The position numbers were made by a program, and so were the translations under genes. This document shows positions 1-6,497 of a stretch of 8,740 nt of DNA, piece by piece (position 1 is the first letter of the stretch; every line of letters starts with the position of its first letter). The stretch spans positions 1 to 8,740 of the forward strand of contig CANRDR010000061.1 in assembly GCA_947629425.1 (NCBI GenBank). Direction: 5' to 3'. The DNA comes from an uncultured Bacilli bacterium (GTDB lineage Bacteria > Bacillota_I > Bacilli_A > RF39 > UBA660). The notes under the pieces are model-generated. The model made no database searches. It was given only the letters and a program-made list of their open reading frames with translations, and had not been told where the DNA came from.

Positions 1-1219
1 CATCACTTCTTCTATAACGTTTACCAATACTTCCTGTTTCATCAAAAGATACATTAAATTCTGTACATAATTTAGAATATATTTCCATAGCCTTTTCACT
101 ATGTAATTTTTTTATTAATGGTAATATTGTTGCTTTTATCGGTGCTAAAAAAGGTTTTATTTTCAATACTTCACGTATTTCACCATTACTAACTTCTTCA
201 CGTTTATAAGCATCATTTATAATTGCAAGAAATAATCTATCAACTCCAACGCTAGGTTCAACAACATATGGTACATATTTTTCATTTGTTTCTGGATCTA
301 AATATCTTAAATCTTGTTTAGAATGTTCCATATGAGTAGATAAATCATAATCAGTTCTATCTGCAATACCCCATAATTCTCCCCAACCAAATGAATATAA
401 ATATTCTATATCTGTAGTAGCTTTAGAATAAAAAGATAGTTCTTCTTTTTTATGATCTCTAAATCTTAATTTATCATTATCTAATCCTAAACTTTTTAAA
501 AAATCCATACAATAATTTTTATAATAACCAAACCATTCTAAATCAGTATCTGGTTTACAAAAAAATTCTAATTCCATTTGTTCAAATTCTCTAGTTCTAA
601 AGATAAAATTTCCTGGAGTTATTTCATTTCTAAAACTTTTACCAATTTGTCCTATTCCAAAAGGTAATTTTAAACGCATAGTTCTCTGTACATTTAAAAA
701 ATTTGTGAATATTCCTTGAGCAGTTTCTCCTCTTAAATAACATACATTTTTTGTATCTTCTGTAACACCAATATGTGTTTCAAATAATAAATTAAATTTT
801 CTAATAGAAGTAAAATCATGATTACCACATTTAGGACACGCTATATTATTATCTTTTATATAATCTTCTAATTCTTTATTACTCCATCCATCACCAGTAA
901 CTTTACCATTAGTAAAATCTTCAATTAATTTATCAGCACGATGTCTAGATTTACATTTTTTACAATCTATTAATGGATCTGCAAATGATGCTACGTGACC
1001 TGATGCAACCCAAACCTCTGGATTCATTAAAATAGCACTATCCAAACCATAATTATAAGGGTGTTCTTGTATAAATTTTTTCCACCAAGCATTTTTAATA
1101 TTATCTTTTAATTCTTTACCTAAAGGACCATAATCCCATGTATTTGAAAGTCCTCCATATATTTCACTTCCTTGAAATATAAAACCATATTGTTTACAAA
1201 AATTTACTAATTCATCCAT
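1..1219 (-). CDS. glyS: Glycyl-tRNA synthetase, single-chain class II (3' end cut by window edge)
   Basis: This enzyme charges tRNA-Gly with glycine in the cytoplasm. 406 codons are visible from the ATG at 1219-1217 with no stop. Homologues are about 455-465 residues, so roughly 50 C-terminal residues lie outside the window. Visible landmarks are FIFQGSEIYGGL (13-24), two CxxC pairs at about C86/C89 and C128/C131 that could bind a metal, YLRGETAQGIF (161-171, where Gly replaces the usual Pro of RPETAQ), class II motif 2 FRNEITPGNFIFRTREFEQ (196-214), motif 3 EPSVGVDR (321-328) and DETGSIGKRYRR (393-404). The start is supported by AGAGAGG about 8 nt upstream and by a one-base TAATG overlap with the preceding gene, which indicates translational coupling. 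It is the second gene of a T-box-controlled operon. Identity is certain at family level; the Firmicutes/Mollicutes type is inferred from the close match of motif 2. Confidence 0.97.
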   Translation of the reverse strand, partial: MDELVNFCKQYGFIFQGSEIYGGLSNTWDYGPLGKELKDNIKNAWWKKFIQEHPYNYGLDSAILMNPEVWVASGHVASFADPLIDCKKCKSRHRADKLIEDFTNGKVTGDGWSNKELEDYIKDNNIACPKCGNHDFTSIRKFNLLFETHIGVTEDTKNVCYLRGETAQGIFTNFLNVQRTMRLKLPFGIGQIGKSFRNEITPGNFIFRTREFEQMELEFFCKPDTDLEWFGYYKNYCMDFLKSLGLDNDKLRFRDHKKEELSFYSKATTDIEYLYSFGWGELWGIADRTDYDLSTHMEHSKQDLRYLDPETNEKYVPYVVEPSVGVDRLFLAIINDAYKREEVSNGEIREVLKIKPFLAPIKATILPLIKKLHSEKAMEIYSKLCTEFNVSFDETGSIGKRYRRSD

Positions 1220-1797
1220 TATTTTGCCTCTCTTTCTATTTTTTTAGATAAATTCATATTTATTTTATAATTATCTACAATACTTTCTAATTCTTCTAAA
1301 TTTGATACTATACTATAACAATCATTTAAATCATCAATAAAAAATCCTGTTTCTATATTATCTTTTATCCATCTTATTAAACCATCATAGTATCCTTCAT
1401 AATTATATAAAATTATTCTTTTATTACCTCCACTTGCTCTATATTCTTCTAATGCACTTGAAAATTCTGCAAGACTACCTATACCACCCGGTAATATTAT
1501 AATAAAATCACTTCTAAAATATAACTTTCTAAATCTTTCTAAAGTATCTAAAACTTTAACACATTTTGCCTTTTTTAATTTTTTAAAATCTCTTTCATAT
1601 TTAGGACAAGTATAAGCAAATACTTTTCTTTTATATTTAACAAATGTTTTATAACAAGAACCCATCATAGAATAATTAGCAGCACCAAACATTAAATCAA
1701 ACTCTTTAATAGCAAAAATTTCTGATACTTTTTCTGCTAATTCTATATATTTTTTATCTATTGTTTGATTTGCACTACATGCAATAAAAACTCTCAT
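1219..1797 (-). CDS. LOG-family protein (cytokinin riboside 5'-monophosphate phosphoribohydrolase-like)
   Basis: This 192-residue Rossmann-fold protein belongs to the LOG / 'lysine decarboxylase-like' family. Characterised members cleave the N-glycosidic bond of nucleoside 5'-monophosphates to give free base and ribose 5-phosphate. The signature PGGxGTxxE appears as PGGIGSLAE (103-111) and keeps the catalytic Glu; Ser replaces Thr. LERFRKLYF (86-94) fits the substrate-binding ERK/M helix, MFGAANYSMMG (36-46) corresponds to the family's GGxxxGLMG loop, and YEGYYDGL matches the conserved GYYDPL segment. I chose the ATG at 1797-1795 because GGAGG (1807-1803) sits 5 nt upstream; an in-frame TTG four codons earlier overlaps that GGAGG. 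It is first in the operon, directly behind the T-box, and overlaps glyS by one base. The true substrate is unknown, and a cytokinin role in this host is only family naming. Confidence 0.88.
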   Translation of the reverse strand: MRVFIACSANQTIDKKYIELAEKVSEIFAIKEFDLMFGAANYSMMGSCYKTFVKYKRKVFAYTCPKYERDFKKLKKAKCVKVLDTLERFRKLYFRSDFIIILPGGIGSLAEFSSALEEYRASGGNKRIILYNYEGYYDGLIRWIKDNIETGFFIDDLNDCYSIVSNLEELESIVDNYKINMNLSKKIEREAK

Positions 1798-1800
1798 AAC

Positions 1801-1809
1801 TACCTCCAA
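1801..1809 (-). promoter_or_regulatory. Ribosome binding site that fixes the LOG start
   Basis: Minus-strand TTGGAGGTA contains a full GGAGG 5 nt before the ATG at 1797. The alternative TTG start at 1809 would place the ribosome on top of this element, so the shorter protein is preferred. Confidence 0.8.
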
Positions 1810-1814
1810 AATAT

Positions 1815-1877
1815 AAAAAGAGACTAATTATTAGGGGCGAATATATCGCGGTTCCACCCTAAATTTTGTCTCTTTTT
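1815..1877 (-). terminator. T-box terminator hairpin
   Basis: A 10-bp outer stem (AAAAAGAGAC with GTCTCTTTTT) is followed by a U tract and encloses the T-box core. It is mutually exclusive with the antiterminator fold, as in transcription-attenuating T-boxes. Confidence 0.85.
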
Positions 1878-1922
1878 TTAAATAGCTCGGAATATTCCAC
1901 ATTCGTCATCACTTATTAACTT
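1815..1922 (-). promoter_or_regulatory. Compact T-box riboswitch (glycine-type) ahead of LOG-glyS
   Basis: The minus strand carries the T-box core AGGGTGGAACCGCG (1860-1847). The antiterminator is visible: GGG, bulge TGGAACC, then GCGA/TCGC around a TATAT loop, closing with CCC. The bulge UGGA would pair with a UCCA tRNA 3' end, that is discriminator U73, as in bacterial tRNA-Gly. The competing terminator uses AAAAAGAGAC (1877-1868) against GTCTCTTTTT (1824-1815), with inner AATTTAGGG/CCCTAATAATT pairing, and ends in U5. Uncharged tRNA-Gly would favour antitermination and expression. Upstream lie GATGACGAA and CCGAGC, which resemble the two ends of T-box Stem I, but only a tiny GGAATATTCC element stands between them. 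The leader is about 120 nt from the predicted start site to the LOG start codon. Confidence 0.9.
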
Positions 1923-1928
1923 AATTTT

Positions 1929-1957
1929 ATTATATTTTTTTTATTTTGTCTAGTAAA
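1929..1957 (-). promoter_or_regulatory. Sigma-A-type promoter of the T-box-LOG-glyS operon
   Basis: Minus-strand TTTACT (1957-1952, 4 of 6 matches to TTGACA) is separated by exactly 17 bp from a perfect TATAAT (1934-1929). The predicted start site is near 1922, giving a leader of about 120 nt. The spacer is nearly pure A. Confidence 0.7.
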
Positions 1958-1959
1958 TA

Positions 1960-1968
1960 TGTTATATT
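1960..1968 (+). promoter_or_regulatory. Possible extended -10 promoter for the divergent YigZ-like gene
   Basis: TGTTATATT fits the extended -10 pattern TGnTATAAT with one mismatch. No good -35 is present at 16-18 bp. If used, the transcript would begin almost at the ribosome binding site GGTGAT (1975-1980). It overlaps no coding sequence and lies back-to-back with the glyS promoter. Confidence 0.3.
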
Positions 1969-1983
1969 ATTTATGGTGATTAA

Positions 1984-2331
1984 ATGAATTTAATTAATTC
2001 TAGTACTTTAGAAATTAAAAAAAGTAAATTTATTGCATTTTTATATAAAATAGATTCTTTAGATGAAATTAATATTATTTTAGAAAATTTAAAAAAAGAA
2101 CATAAAAAAGCTAAACATTTTCCCTATGCATATATATTTAACACATATATTAAAAAAACTGATGATAAAGAACCATCAGGTACTGCTGGAATGCCTATAT
2201 TAGAAACCTTAGAAAGAAATAAATTAAATAGTCATCTATTAGTTGTAGTTAGATATTTTGGTGGAATAAAATTAGGTGTAGGTTTACTTTTAAGAAGCTA
2301 CTTAAAATGTGCAAATAGTGTTATAAAATAA
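1984..2331 (+). CDS. Short YigZ/IMPACT (UPF0029) family protein, N-terminal domain only
   Basis: This 115-residue protein matches the N-terminal UPF0029 domain of the YigZ/YvyE/IMPACT family. EIKKSKFIAFLYKI opens the domain, KAKHFPYAYI holds the conserved His region, DDKEPSGTAGMPILETLE (60-77) is the diagnostic core, and VVVRYFGGIKLGVGLLLRSY completes the RYFGG motif; relatives usually read GAGGLVRAY there. Family members are about 200 residues with a C-terminal EF-G-V-like domain. Here the protein stops directly after the first domain, and the next gene starts 34 bp later, so no remnant of a second domain remains. The start has GGTGAT 3 nt before the ATG. The bacterial function is not established; eukaryotic relatives modulate Gcn1/Gcn2 signalling. 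It is probably co-transcribed with the membrane protein downstream. Confidence 0.88.
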   Translation: MNLINSSTLEIKKSKFIAFLYKIDSLDEINIILENLKKEHKKAKHFPYAYIFNTYIKKTDDKEPSGTAGMPILETLERNKLNSHLLVVVRYFGGIKLGVGLLLRSYLKCANSVIK

Positions 2332-2342
2332 AAATATTAGAA

Positions 2343-2368
2343 TATGATTTATTAGGTGATAAATCATG
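2343..2368 (+). promoter_or_regulatory. Hairpin holding the ribosome binding site and start codon of the membrane protein gene
   Basis: ATGATTTAT (2344-2352) is a perfect 9-bp complement of ATAAATCAT (2359-2367), and a T-G pair extends it to 10 bp. The 6-nt loop TAGGTG carries the Shine-Dalgarno core, and the first two bases of the start codon fall in the stem. An A-U-rich stem of this kind could melt with temperature or with a ribosome arriving from the upstream gene. Low-complexity AT DNA gives such repeats by chance, so function is inferred from position only. Confidence 0.4.
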
Positions 2369-2719
2369 AACCATTTATATAAATATATAAAACCAATGCT
2401 AATATTTATTAGTTCTATTATAATTATTCCAATACTTTTAACTATATTTAATTTATTTAAATTAAGAACAAATAAAGTTATAGTTATTATATTTGGAAGT
2501 ATTTTAATGCTTATATTAGGTTTCTTAACTGGTAAAAAAAGTCAAAGTAAAGGATACTTAAGTGGATTACTTTTATCTGTTATATGTATATTTATATTAT
2601 TAATACTTTCTTTATTATTTAATTCTAAAATAAATATAAATTCATTTATATATTATATAATATTAATAATATCTTCTATATTAGGTAGTATGATTGGTAT
2701 AAATAAAAAAAAGAAATAG
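2366..2719 (+). CDS. TIGR04086/DUF3792 (YrzE-like) family membrane protein
   Basis: This 117-residue protein has four predicted membrane segments, at about residues 11-31, 38-55, 66-86 and 93-110, with Lys-rich ends. The layout and the loop GKKSQSKGYLSGLLLSVI, followed by SFIYYIILIISSILGSMIGI, match the YrzE / TIGR04086 membrane family of Firmicutes, whose members are about 115 residues. The function of the family is unknown. The ATG at 2366 is preceded by AGGTGAT (2354-2360), which lies inside a hairpin described separately. The gene follows the YigZ-like gene by 34 bp on the same strand and meets the opposing operon with only 2 bp between stop codons. The assignment rests on recalled family pattern and length, not a search. 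Confidence 0.72.
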   Translation: MNHLYKYIKPMLIFISSIIIIPILLTIFNLFKLRTNKVIVIIFGSILMLILGFLTGKKSQSKGYLSGLLLSVICIFILLILSLLFNSKININSFIYYIILIISSILGSMIGINKKKK

Positions 2720-2737
2720 ATTTAATCTAATTTTTTT
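2705..2737. terminator. Weak bidirectional terminator between convergent genes
   Basis: TAGAT-TTA-ATCTA (2717-2729) is flanked by an A8 run on the left and T7 (2731-2737) on the right, so each strand reads a small hairpin followed by a U-rich tract. It spans both stop codons. The stem has only one G-C pair, so efficiency is doubtful. Confidence 0.35.
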
Positions 2738-3558
2738 ATTTGTATATTTTTTATATAATCATTATAATTATTAACATTTCTAATAAGAATAGTATCATTA
2801 AAACAATTATTTAAACTTATAAATTCTTTATTATTAACAGAATCTATTAATTTATTTATTTTATTTATTAAAACTATTTTTTTATTTTCAAATTCTGTTA
2901 AAATTAAATATTGTTTTATTTGATTTACATATTCAATAAAGAATGGAAATTTTAAATTAATCTTATCTTCTTCTACTTCATCTATATTAATATATGAAAT
3001 ATATTCACTTACTATATATTCAAAAACTTTTAATCCAATACAAACTAGTAAATTTTCTTTAAATAATTCATTATTCTTAAAAAGATATAAGAATAAAAAT
3101 AATGCATCATAATCTATTTTATTATTATTTTTAAATAAATTTCTTAAATAGTTTTTATATTGTATAGGTAACTTTAATTCATTAAATATTTCTTTTTTTT
3201 CTAAATCATTATAATTTTTTTTTAATAAATCATAAGGTATTATTTCATTTTCTACTAATTTAATTAATTCATTTGAGAATTTTTTTAAAAAAGAATCTTT
3301 ATTATCTAAATAAGTTATTCTTTCTAAGTAATTATTTAAATATAATAGTGTGTTATACATTGAATTAACATATTCTTTATCATATATATCAGTTAAACAA
3401 AATAATGCTAATAAATCACCAAAATTATAAGTCATTAAAGAAAATAAATCTAAATTAAATGTAGATATATACTTTAAAATAATTGGATTTGATTCAAAAT
3501 TTATAATAAGTTCTTTATAATCTTCTAAATATTTTTTAAAATCTTCTATTTCATTCAT
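2722..3558 (-). CDS. Helical protein of unknown function, third gene of the toxin-domain operon
   Basis: This 278-residue protein is rich in Leu, Ile, Asn, Lys and Tyr, with no signal peptide or clear membrane segment; predicted character is all-helical and cytoplasmic. I do not recognise a family. The N-terminal 110 residues resemble those of the upstream 616-residue protein: LM-x3-F-x-D-L at residues 41-49, and IPYD at 107-110, the same index as IPFD in its neighbour. The ATG at 3558 is preceded by AGGTG at good spacing and lies 9 bp after the upstream stop, so it is co-translated in the same operon. Its 3' end meets the convergent membrane-protein gene. Base composition is extremely AT-rich, like the two genes before it. 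It may be a partner subunit or paralogue of the 616-residue protein. Confidence 0.75.
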   Translation of the reverse strand: MNEIEDFKKYLEDYKELIINFESNPIILKYISTFNLDLFSLMTYNFGDLLALFCLTDIYDKEYVNSMYNTLLYLNNYLERITYLDNKDSFLKKFSNELIKLVENEIIPYDLLKKNYNDLEKKEIFNELKLPIQYKNYLRNLFKNNNKIDYDALFLFLYLFKNNELFKENLLVCIGLKVFEYIVSEYISYINIDEVEEDKINLKFPFFIEYVNQIKQYLILTEFENKKIVLINKINKLIDSVNNKEFISLNNCFNDTILIRNVNNYNDYIKNIQIKKLD

Positions 3559-3567
3559 AAATTACAC

Positions 3568-5418
3568 CTATTTTATTAATTTTTTAACATTTAATATTTC
3601 TTTTAAATTATTTATATCATAATATCTTATTGTAGTTGGATGATTATAAAGTATTGAATAGAATAGTATTTCATTATCTGAATAATCTAAATTACTATTC
3701 TTTATTTTGTTATAGTTTTTAATTATTTTATTTTTAGAAATAATTAAATTATCTATTTTATATGACATATCATTATAATAAAACTCTTCTAACATACTTA
3801 AATCAACATAATTATAATCATATTCATTATTACTCATTAAAACTTCTAATATATCATATGGTATTAAATCAGTATAATTTTCTTTTATTACATCATGTAA
3901 TTCATTATCTGTTAAAATATAATCATCTTGTGATTTAACAAATTTTTCTAATTTACCTTGATCATTAATACTATTATCATCTATTAACTTATTTAATATA
4001 ATTCTCTTAGGTATATTATGACTACTCATTTTTATATAAGATATGTTATTTTTTATTAAATCATATTCATCTATTTCTATAAATCTATCTATTATATTAG
4101 TATAATCTTCTGTTAATAATTCATAATTATAACAATCACTCGATAACTTTATACCATAAACTAAATAAGAATTAATTATATTATTTAATTTATTATGATT
4201 CATAAATAAAATTTCTTTATTATATTTACAAATAGTTTTTATATCTGTTTTTAAATTATTTAATAAGTTTATATTATCTATTAAGTTAGATAATGATTCA
4301 TTATTACATAAACATACAAAATTTTCTAATATAAAATTATCATTAATTATATTATCACTTATTAAGTTAATTAAATTTATAAATAAATTAATATCTAATT
4401 CATTAATTAATATATACATTATATTACTATATTCTTTTAAATTAGGTAAATATTTTACAATATAATCTAATTTATTTTTTAATATATTTATATCTATTCT
4501 TATTTTATTTTCATCTAAATTTATATTATAATCATATAAAACTTGTTTAATTTTAGATACTTTATTATTAATAAATTTAATATTTTCTTGTTTTAATTTT
4601 AAATAATTATCTTTTTTTAAAGAATCATTATAAATACTAGCCATTATTATTAAATTAGTATCATCTATATATTTTTCTAACTTTTTAATATCTATTTCTT
4701 TATTATTATTAAAACAATCTAATACATCATTTAATACTTTTATTTTTTTGTTTTTATTAGTATAAAATTTTTTTTCTTGATTTTCTAAATTCCCAATATA
4801 ATGATTTGATTCATTAATAGTTTCTTCAGAAAAATTTTGCATTTTATTAATAAAGTTATTTTTATAATCTTTTGTATATTTTTTTAATAATTTTTTAAAG
4901 TATTGAGAATCAAATAATATATTTCCGCTTAATCTTTCTAATTTTATATTATATAAATGTGATATAGTTGCTAAAGAACATAACCCTTGATCTGTTGATG
5001 ATACTTTCATAAAGAAGTTATAACAATCTATATTAAATTCTTTTTCATCATTTATAAAAGTTATTCTAATAAATGTTTTAATAATATCATCAAATGGAAT
5101 ATTTTTTAAATCTTTTTTATTATCTATAATTAAACTTTTATTTTCTATTAAAGCTGCATCTATTTGTTTTGCAAAGTTTAATAAAACATTACAATCTTTT
5201 AACGTTATATTATTTAAGTAATCTTTATATTTTAAATATTCTTTAAATTCTATTTGATTAGAATTTAATATCATATATAAGTCAGCAAACGATAGATTCA
5301 TTAATTCATTATAATTTAAAGTAAATTGTTTTAGAAATTTTAATTTTCCTGTATCTTTAAATTCTTCTTTTTCTACAGTTTTAATTAATTCTTCTAATGT
5401 TTTTTTGATATTAAACAT
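3568..5418 (-). CDS. Large helical protein of unknown function, second gene of the toxin-domain operon
   Basis: This 616-residue, Asn/Ile/Lys/Leu-rich protein has no recognisable catalytic motif, signal peptide or membrane helix. Stretches such as residues 300-420 look like repeated short helices, suggestive of an alpha-solenoid or scaffold. The ATG (5418-5416) overlaps the upstream stop by one base (TAATG), and a strong AAAGGGGGA lies 6-7 nt before it, so translation is coupled to the RelE-like gene. The N-terminal part shares LM-x3-F-x-D-L (39-47) and IPFD (107-110) with the downstream 278-residue protein; LIPYDIL recurs at 518-524. A C-rich patch (FVCLCNN, near 367-373) has no matching second pair, so a zinc site is unlikely. 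A role as partner, inhibitor or scaffold for the toxin-like protein is inferred from context only. Confidence 0.78.
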   Translation of the reverse strand: MFNIKKTLEELIKTVEKEEFKDTGKLKFLKQFTLNYNELMNLSFADLYMILNSNQIEFKEYLKYKDYLNNITLKDCNVLLNFAKQIDAALIENKSLIIDNKKDLKNIPFDDIIKTFIRITFINDEKEFNIDCYNFFMKVSSTDQGLCSLATISHLYNIKLERLSGNILFDSQYFKKLLKKYTKDYKNNFINKMQNFSEETINESNHYIGNLENQEKKFYTNKNKKIKVLNDVLDCFNNNKEIDIKKLEKYIDDTNLIIMASIYNDSLKKDNYLKLKQENIKFINNKVSKIKQVLYDYNINLDENKIRIDINILKNKLDYIVKYLPNLKEYSNIMYILINELDINLFINLINLISDNIINDNFILENFVCLCNNESLSNLIDNINLLNNLKTDIKTICKYNKEILFMNHNKLNNIINSYLVYGIKLSSDCYNYELLTEDYTNIIDRFIEIDEYDLIKNNISYIKMSSHNIPKRIILNKLIDDNSINDQGKLEKFVKSQDDYILTDNELHDVIKENYTDLIPYDILEVLMSNNEYDYNYVDLSMLEEFYYNDMSYKIDNLIISKNKIIKNYNKIKNSNLDYSDNEILFYSILYNHPTTIRYYDINNLKEILNVKKLIK

Positions 5419-6374
5419 TATTTTTCCCCCTTTAATAATAATTTTTTTACATCATCATTTAATTCATATTTATCTCTTTTATTTGAATAAAGTTTTACTC
5501 TCTCTTTAATTCTATTAGCTTCATATGTTCCAGCTTCTTTTTTATTTGTAAGTGCAAGAATAATACAATATTTATTTTTTCCTACATGAGTAAATACTAT
5601 TCTAGTATGTTGTTTAAATGCTCTTACTTCGTATACTGTAAAACTTGATTCTGCATTCAAAGTCTTTATTTGTTTAAAAGTACCATTTTCTATTGATTCA
5701 ATTAATGAATATATTGATTCATAAGAATTTTCATCATTTTTAATATCAGATATTATATATGGAACATCATTATTATTTAAAAAATACACTACTTCATTTT
5801 TAAAATTATCTTCTTCTATTTTTTCTATATAATTAAAACTATCTTTATATTCTTTAATAAGTCTTATAATTCTTAAATATTTATTTTTTTCATTACACCA
5901 AAAATTTATATCTTCATTATCTTTGATATTTACTAATTCTATATCTATTTCTTTTATTGTTTTTATATAATGAATTAATATATTATCTATTATTTCTAAT
6001 CCATCACAATTTAATTTTTTAGGTAAAATAGATATAAATTCATCATTATCTAGATGTTTTTCTATATAATCTATATAAAAGTCTATATTTATATGATTTT
6101 TTATTATTATTTTAGGTATTATATTTTTATAATTTTTTAATAATTTTAATGGATAATTTTCTTCTATTATTTGTTTATTTTTATTATATTTTGATAAATT
6201 TTTATTTTTATTAGATAAAGATAATCTAATATTATTATTGTTTTCAATTATTTTATTTATTATTATTTTTATTTCACTCATAGTTATATTATTATTTAAT
6301 AATTCTTGATATAATTCTTCTAAATTAGTAATATAACCATATTCATCTTTATATTTATTTATTAAGTTTTCCAT
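5418..6374 (-). CDS. Helical protein with C-terminal RelE/Gp49-like toxin domain
   Basis: This 318-residue protein opens the three-gene operon. Residues 1-185 are low-complexity and helical (Asn, Ile, Lys, Leu) with no family I know. Residues about 190-300 look like the RelE/ParE superfamily, closest to phage Gp49 / HigB-like proteins: a helix pair ending NGTFKQIKTLN, then strands VYEVRAF (248-254), HTRIVFTHV (256-264) and YCIILALTNKKEAG (269-282), then the closing helix ANRIKERVKLY. In that family Arg and Lys residues on these strands contact or cut mRNA. Normal members are about 90-120 residues and paired with a small antitoxin; here the domain is fused to a long N-terminus and no small antitoxin gene is adjacent. 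I chose the ATG at 6374 with AAAGGA 9 nt upstream. A longer in-frame reading from TTG at 6440 would translate through a terminator hairpin. The toxin-fold call is by eye. Confidence 0.7.
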   Translation of the reverse strand: MENLINKYKDEYGYITNLEELYQELLNNNITMSEIKIIINKIIENNNNIRLSLSNKNKNLSKYNKNKQIIEENYPLKLLKNYKNIIPKIIIKNHINIDFYIDYIEKHLDNDEFISILPKKLNCDGLEIIDNILIHYIKTIKEIDIELVNIKDNEDINFWCNEKNKYLRIIRLIKEYKDSFNYIEKIEEDNFKNEVVYFLNNNDVPYIISDIKNDENSYESIYSLIESIENGTFKQIKTLNAESSFTVYEVRAFKQHTRIVFTHVGKNKYCIILALTNKKEAGTYEANRIKERVKLYSNKRDKYELNDDVKKLLLKGEK

Positions 6375-6389
6375 AATATTTTTCCTTTC

Positions 6390-6415
6390 AAAACAAAAAA
6401 ACTTCCAAATGGAAG
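6390..6415 (-). terminator. Leader terminator (possible attenuator) of the toxin-domain operon
   Basis: Minus-strand CTTCC (6415-6411), loop ATTT, GGAAG (6406-6402), then T7 and GTTTT form a short intrinsic terminator between the promoter and the first start codon. The stem is only 5 bp, so it is probably leaky, which suits attenuation or production of a small leader RNA of about 61 nt. Confidence 0.6.
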
Positions 6416-6439
6416 AATTAGTCTCTAAAAATACACTCA

Positions 6440-6455
6440 ACCAATCCCCATTGAT
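6440..6455 (-). promoter_or_regulatory. 5'-terminal hairpin of the toxin-operon leader RNA
   Basis: ATCAAT (6455-6450) pairs with ATTGGT (6445-6440), one pair being G-U, around a GGGG loop. It begins at the predicted first transcribed base. Such a hairpin could protect the transcript or expose the GGGG loop for pairing. A TTG at 6440-6438 overlaps its last base and lies 5 nt after the GGGG, so this could also serve as a ribosome site for a leader reading. Confidence 0.45.
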
Positions 6456-6461
6456 AAGTAA

Positions 6462-6490
6462 ATTATAGCATAAATATAAGATTATGTCAA
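6462..6490 (-). promoter_or_regulatory. Consensus sigma-A promoter of the three-gene toxin-domain operon
   Basis: Perfect TTGACA (6490-6485), 17-bp spacer and perfect TATAAT (6467-6462), with the extended TGC immediately before the -10. The predicted start is A6455. This is the strongest promoter in the window and drives an 80-nt leader carrying two hairpins. Confidence 0.9.
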
Positions 6491-6497
6491 AATATGT

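Noticed and set aside
1798..1809. TTG start giving a LOG protein four residues longer (MEVVM)
   Set aside because: The TTG GAG GTA codons are the ribosome binding site itself; ATG at 1797 with GGAGG 5 nt upstream is clearly better.
1819..1829. 11-nt complementarity (AGAGACTAATT) between the T-box terminator arm and the toxin-operon leader at 6416-6426, suggesting antisense pairing
   Set aside because: It is short, AT-rich and centred on terminator-type sequence; chance is the simpler explanation without conservation data.
3568..5418. Possible zinc site in the 616-residue protein (FVCLCNN)
   Set aside because: There is only one close Cys pair and no matching Cys/His pair at a suitable distance.
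6375..6440. 22-residue N-terminal extension of the toxin-domain protein from TTG at 6440
   Set aside because: It is encoded by the 5' hairpin and terminator region of the leader, and a good AAAGGA site precedes the ATG at 6374. It is kept only as a possible leader reading, not as the main start.
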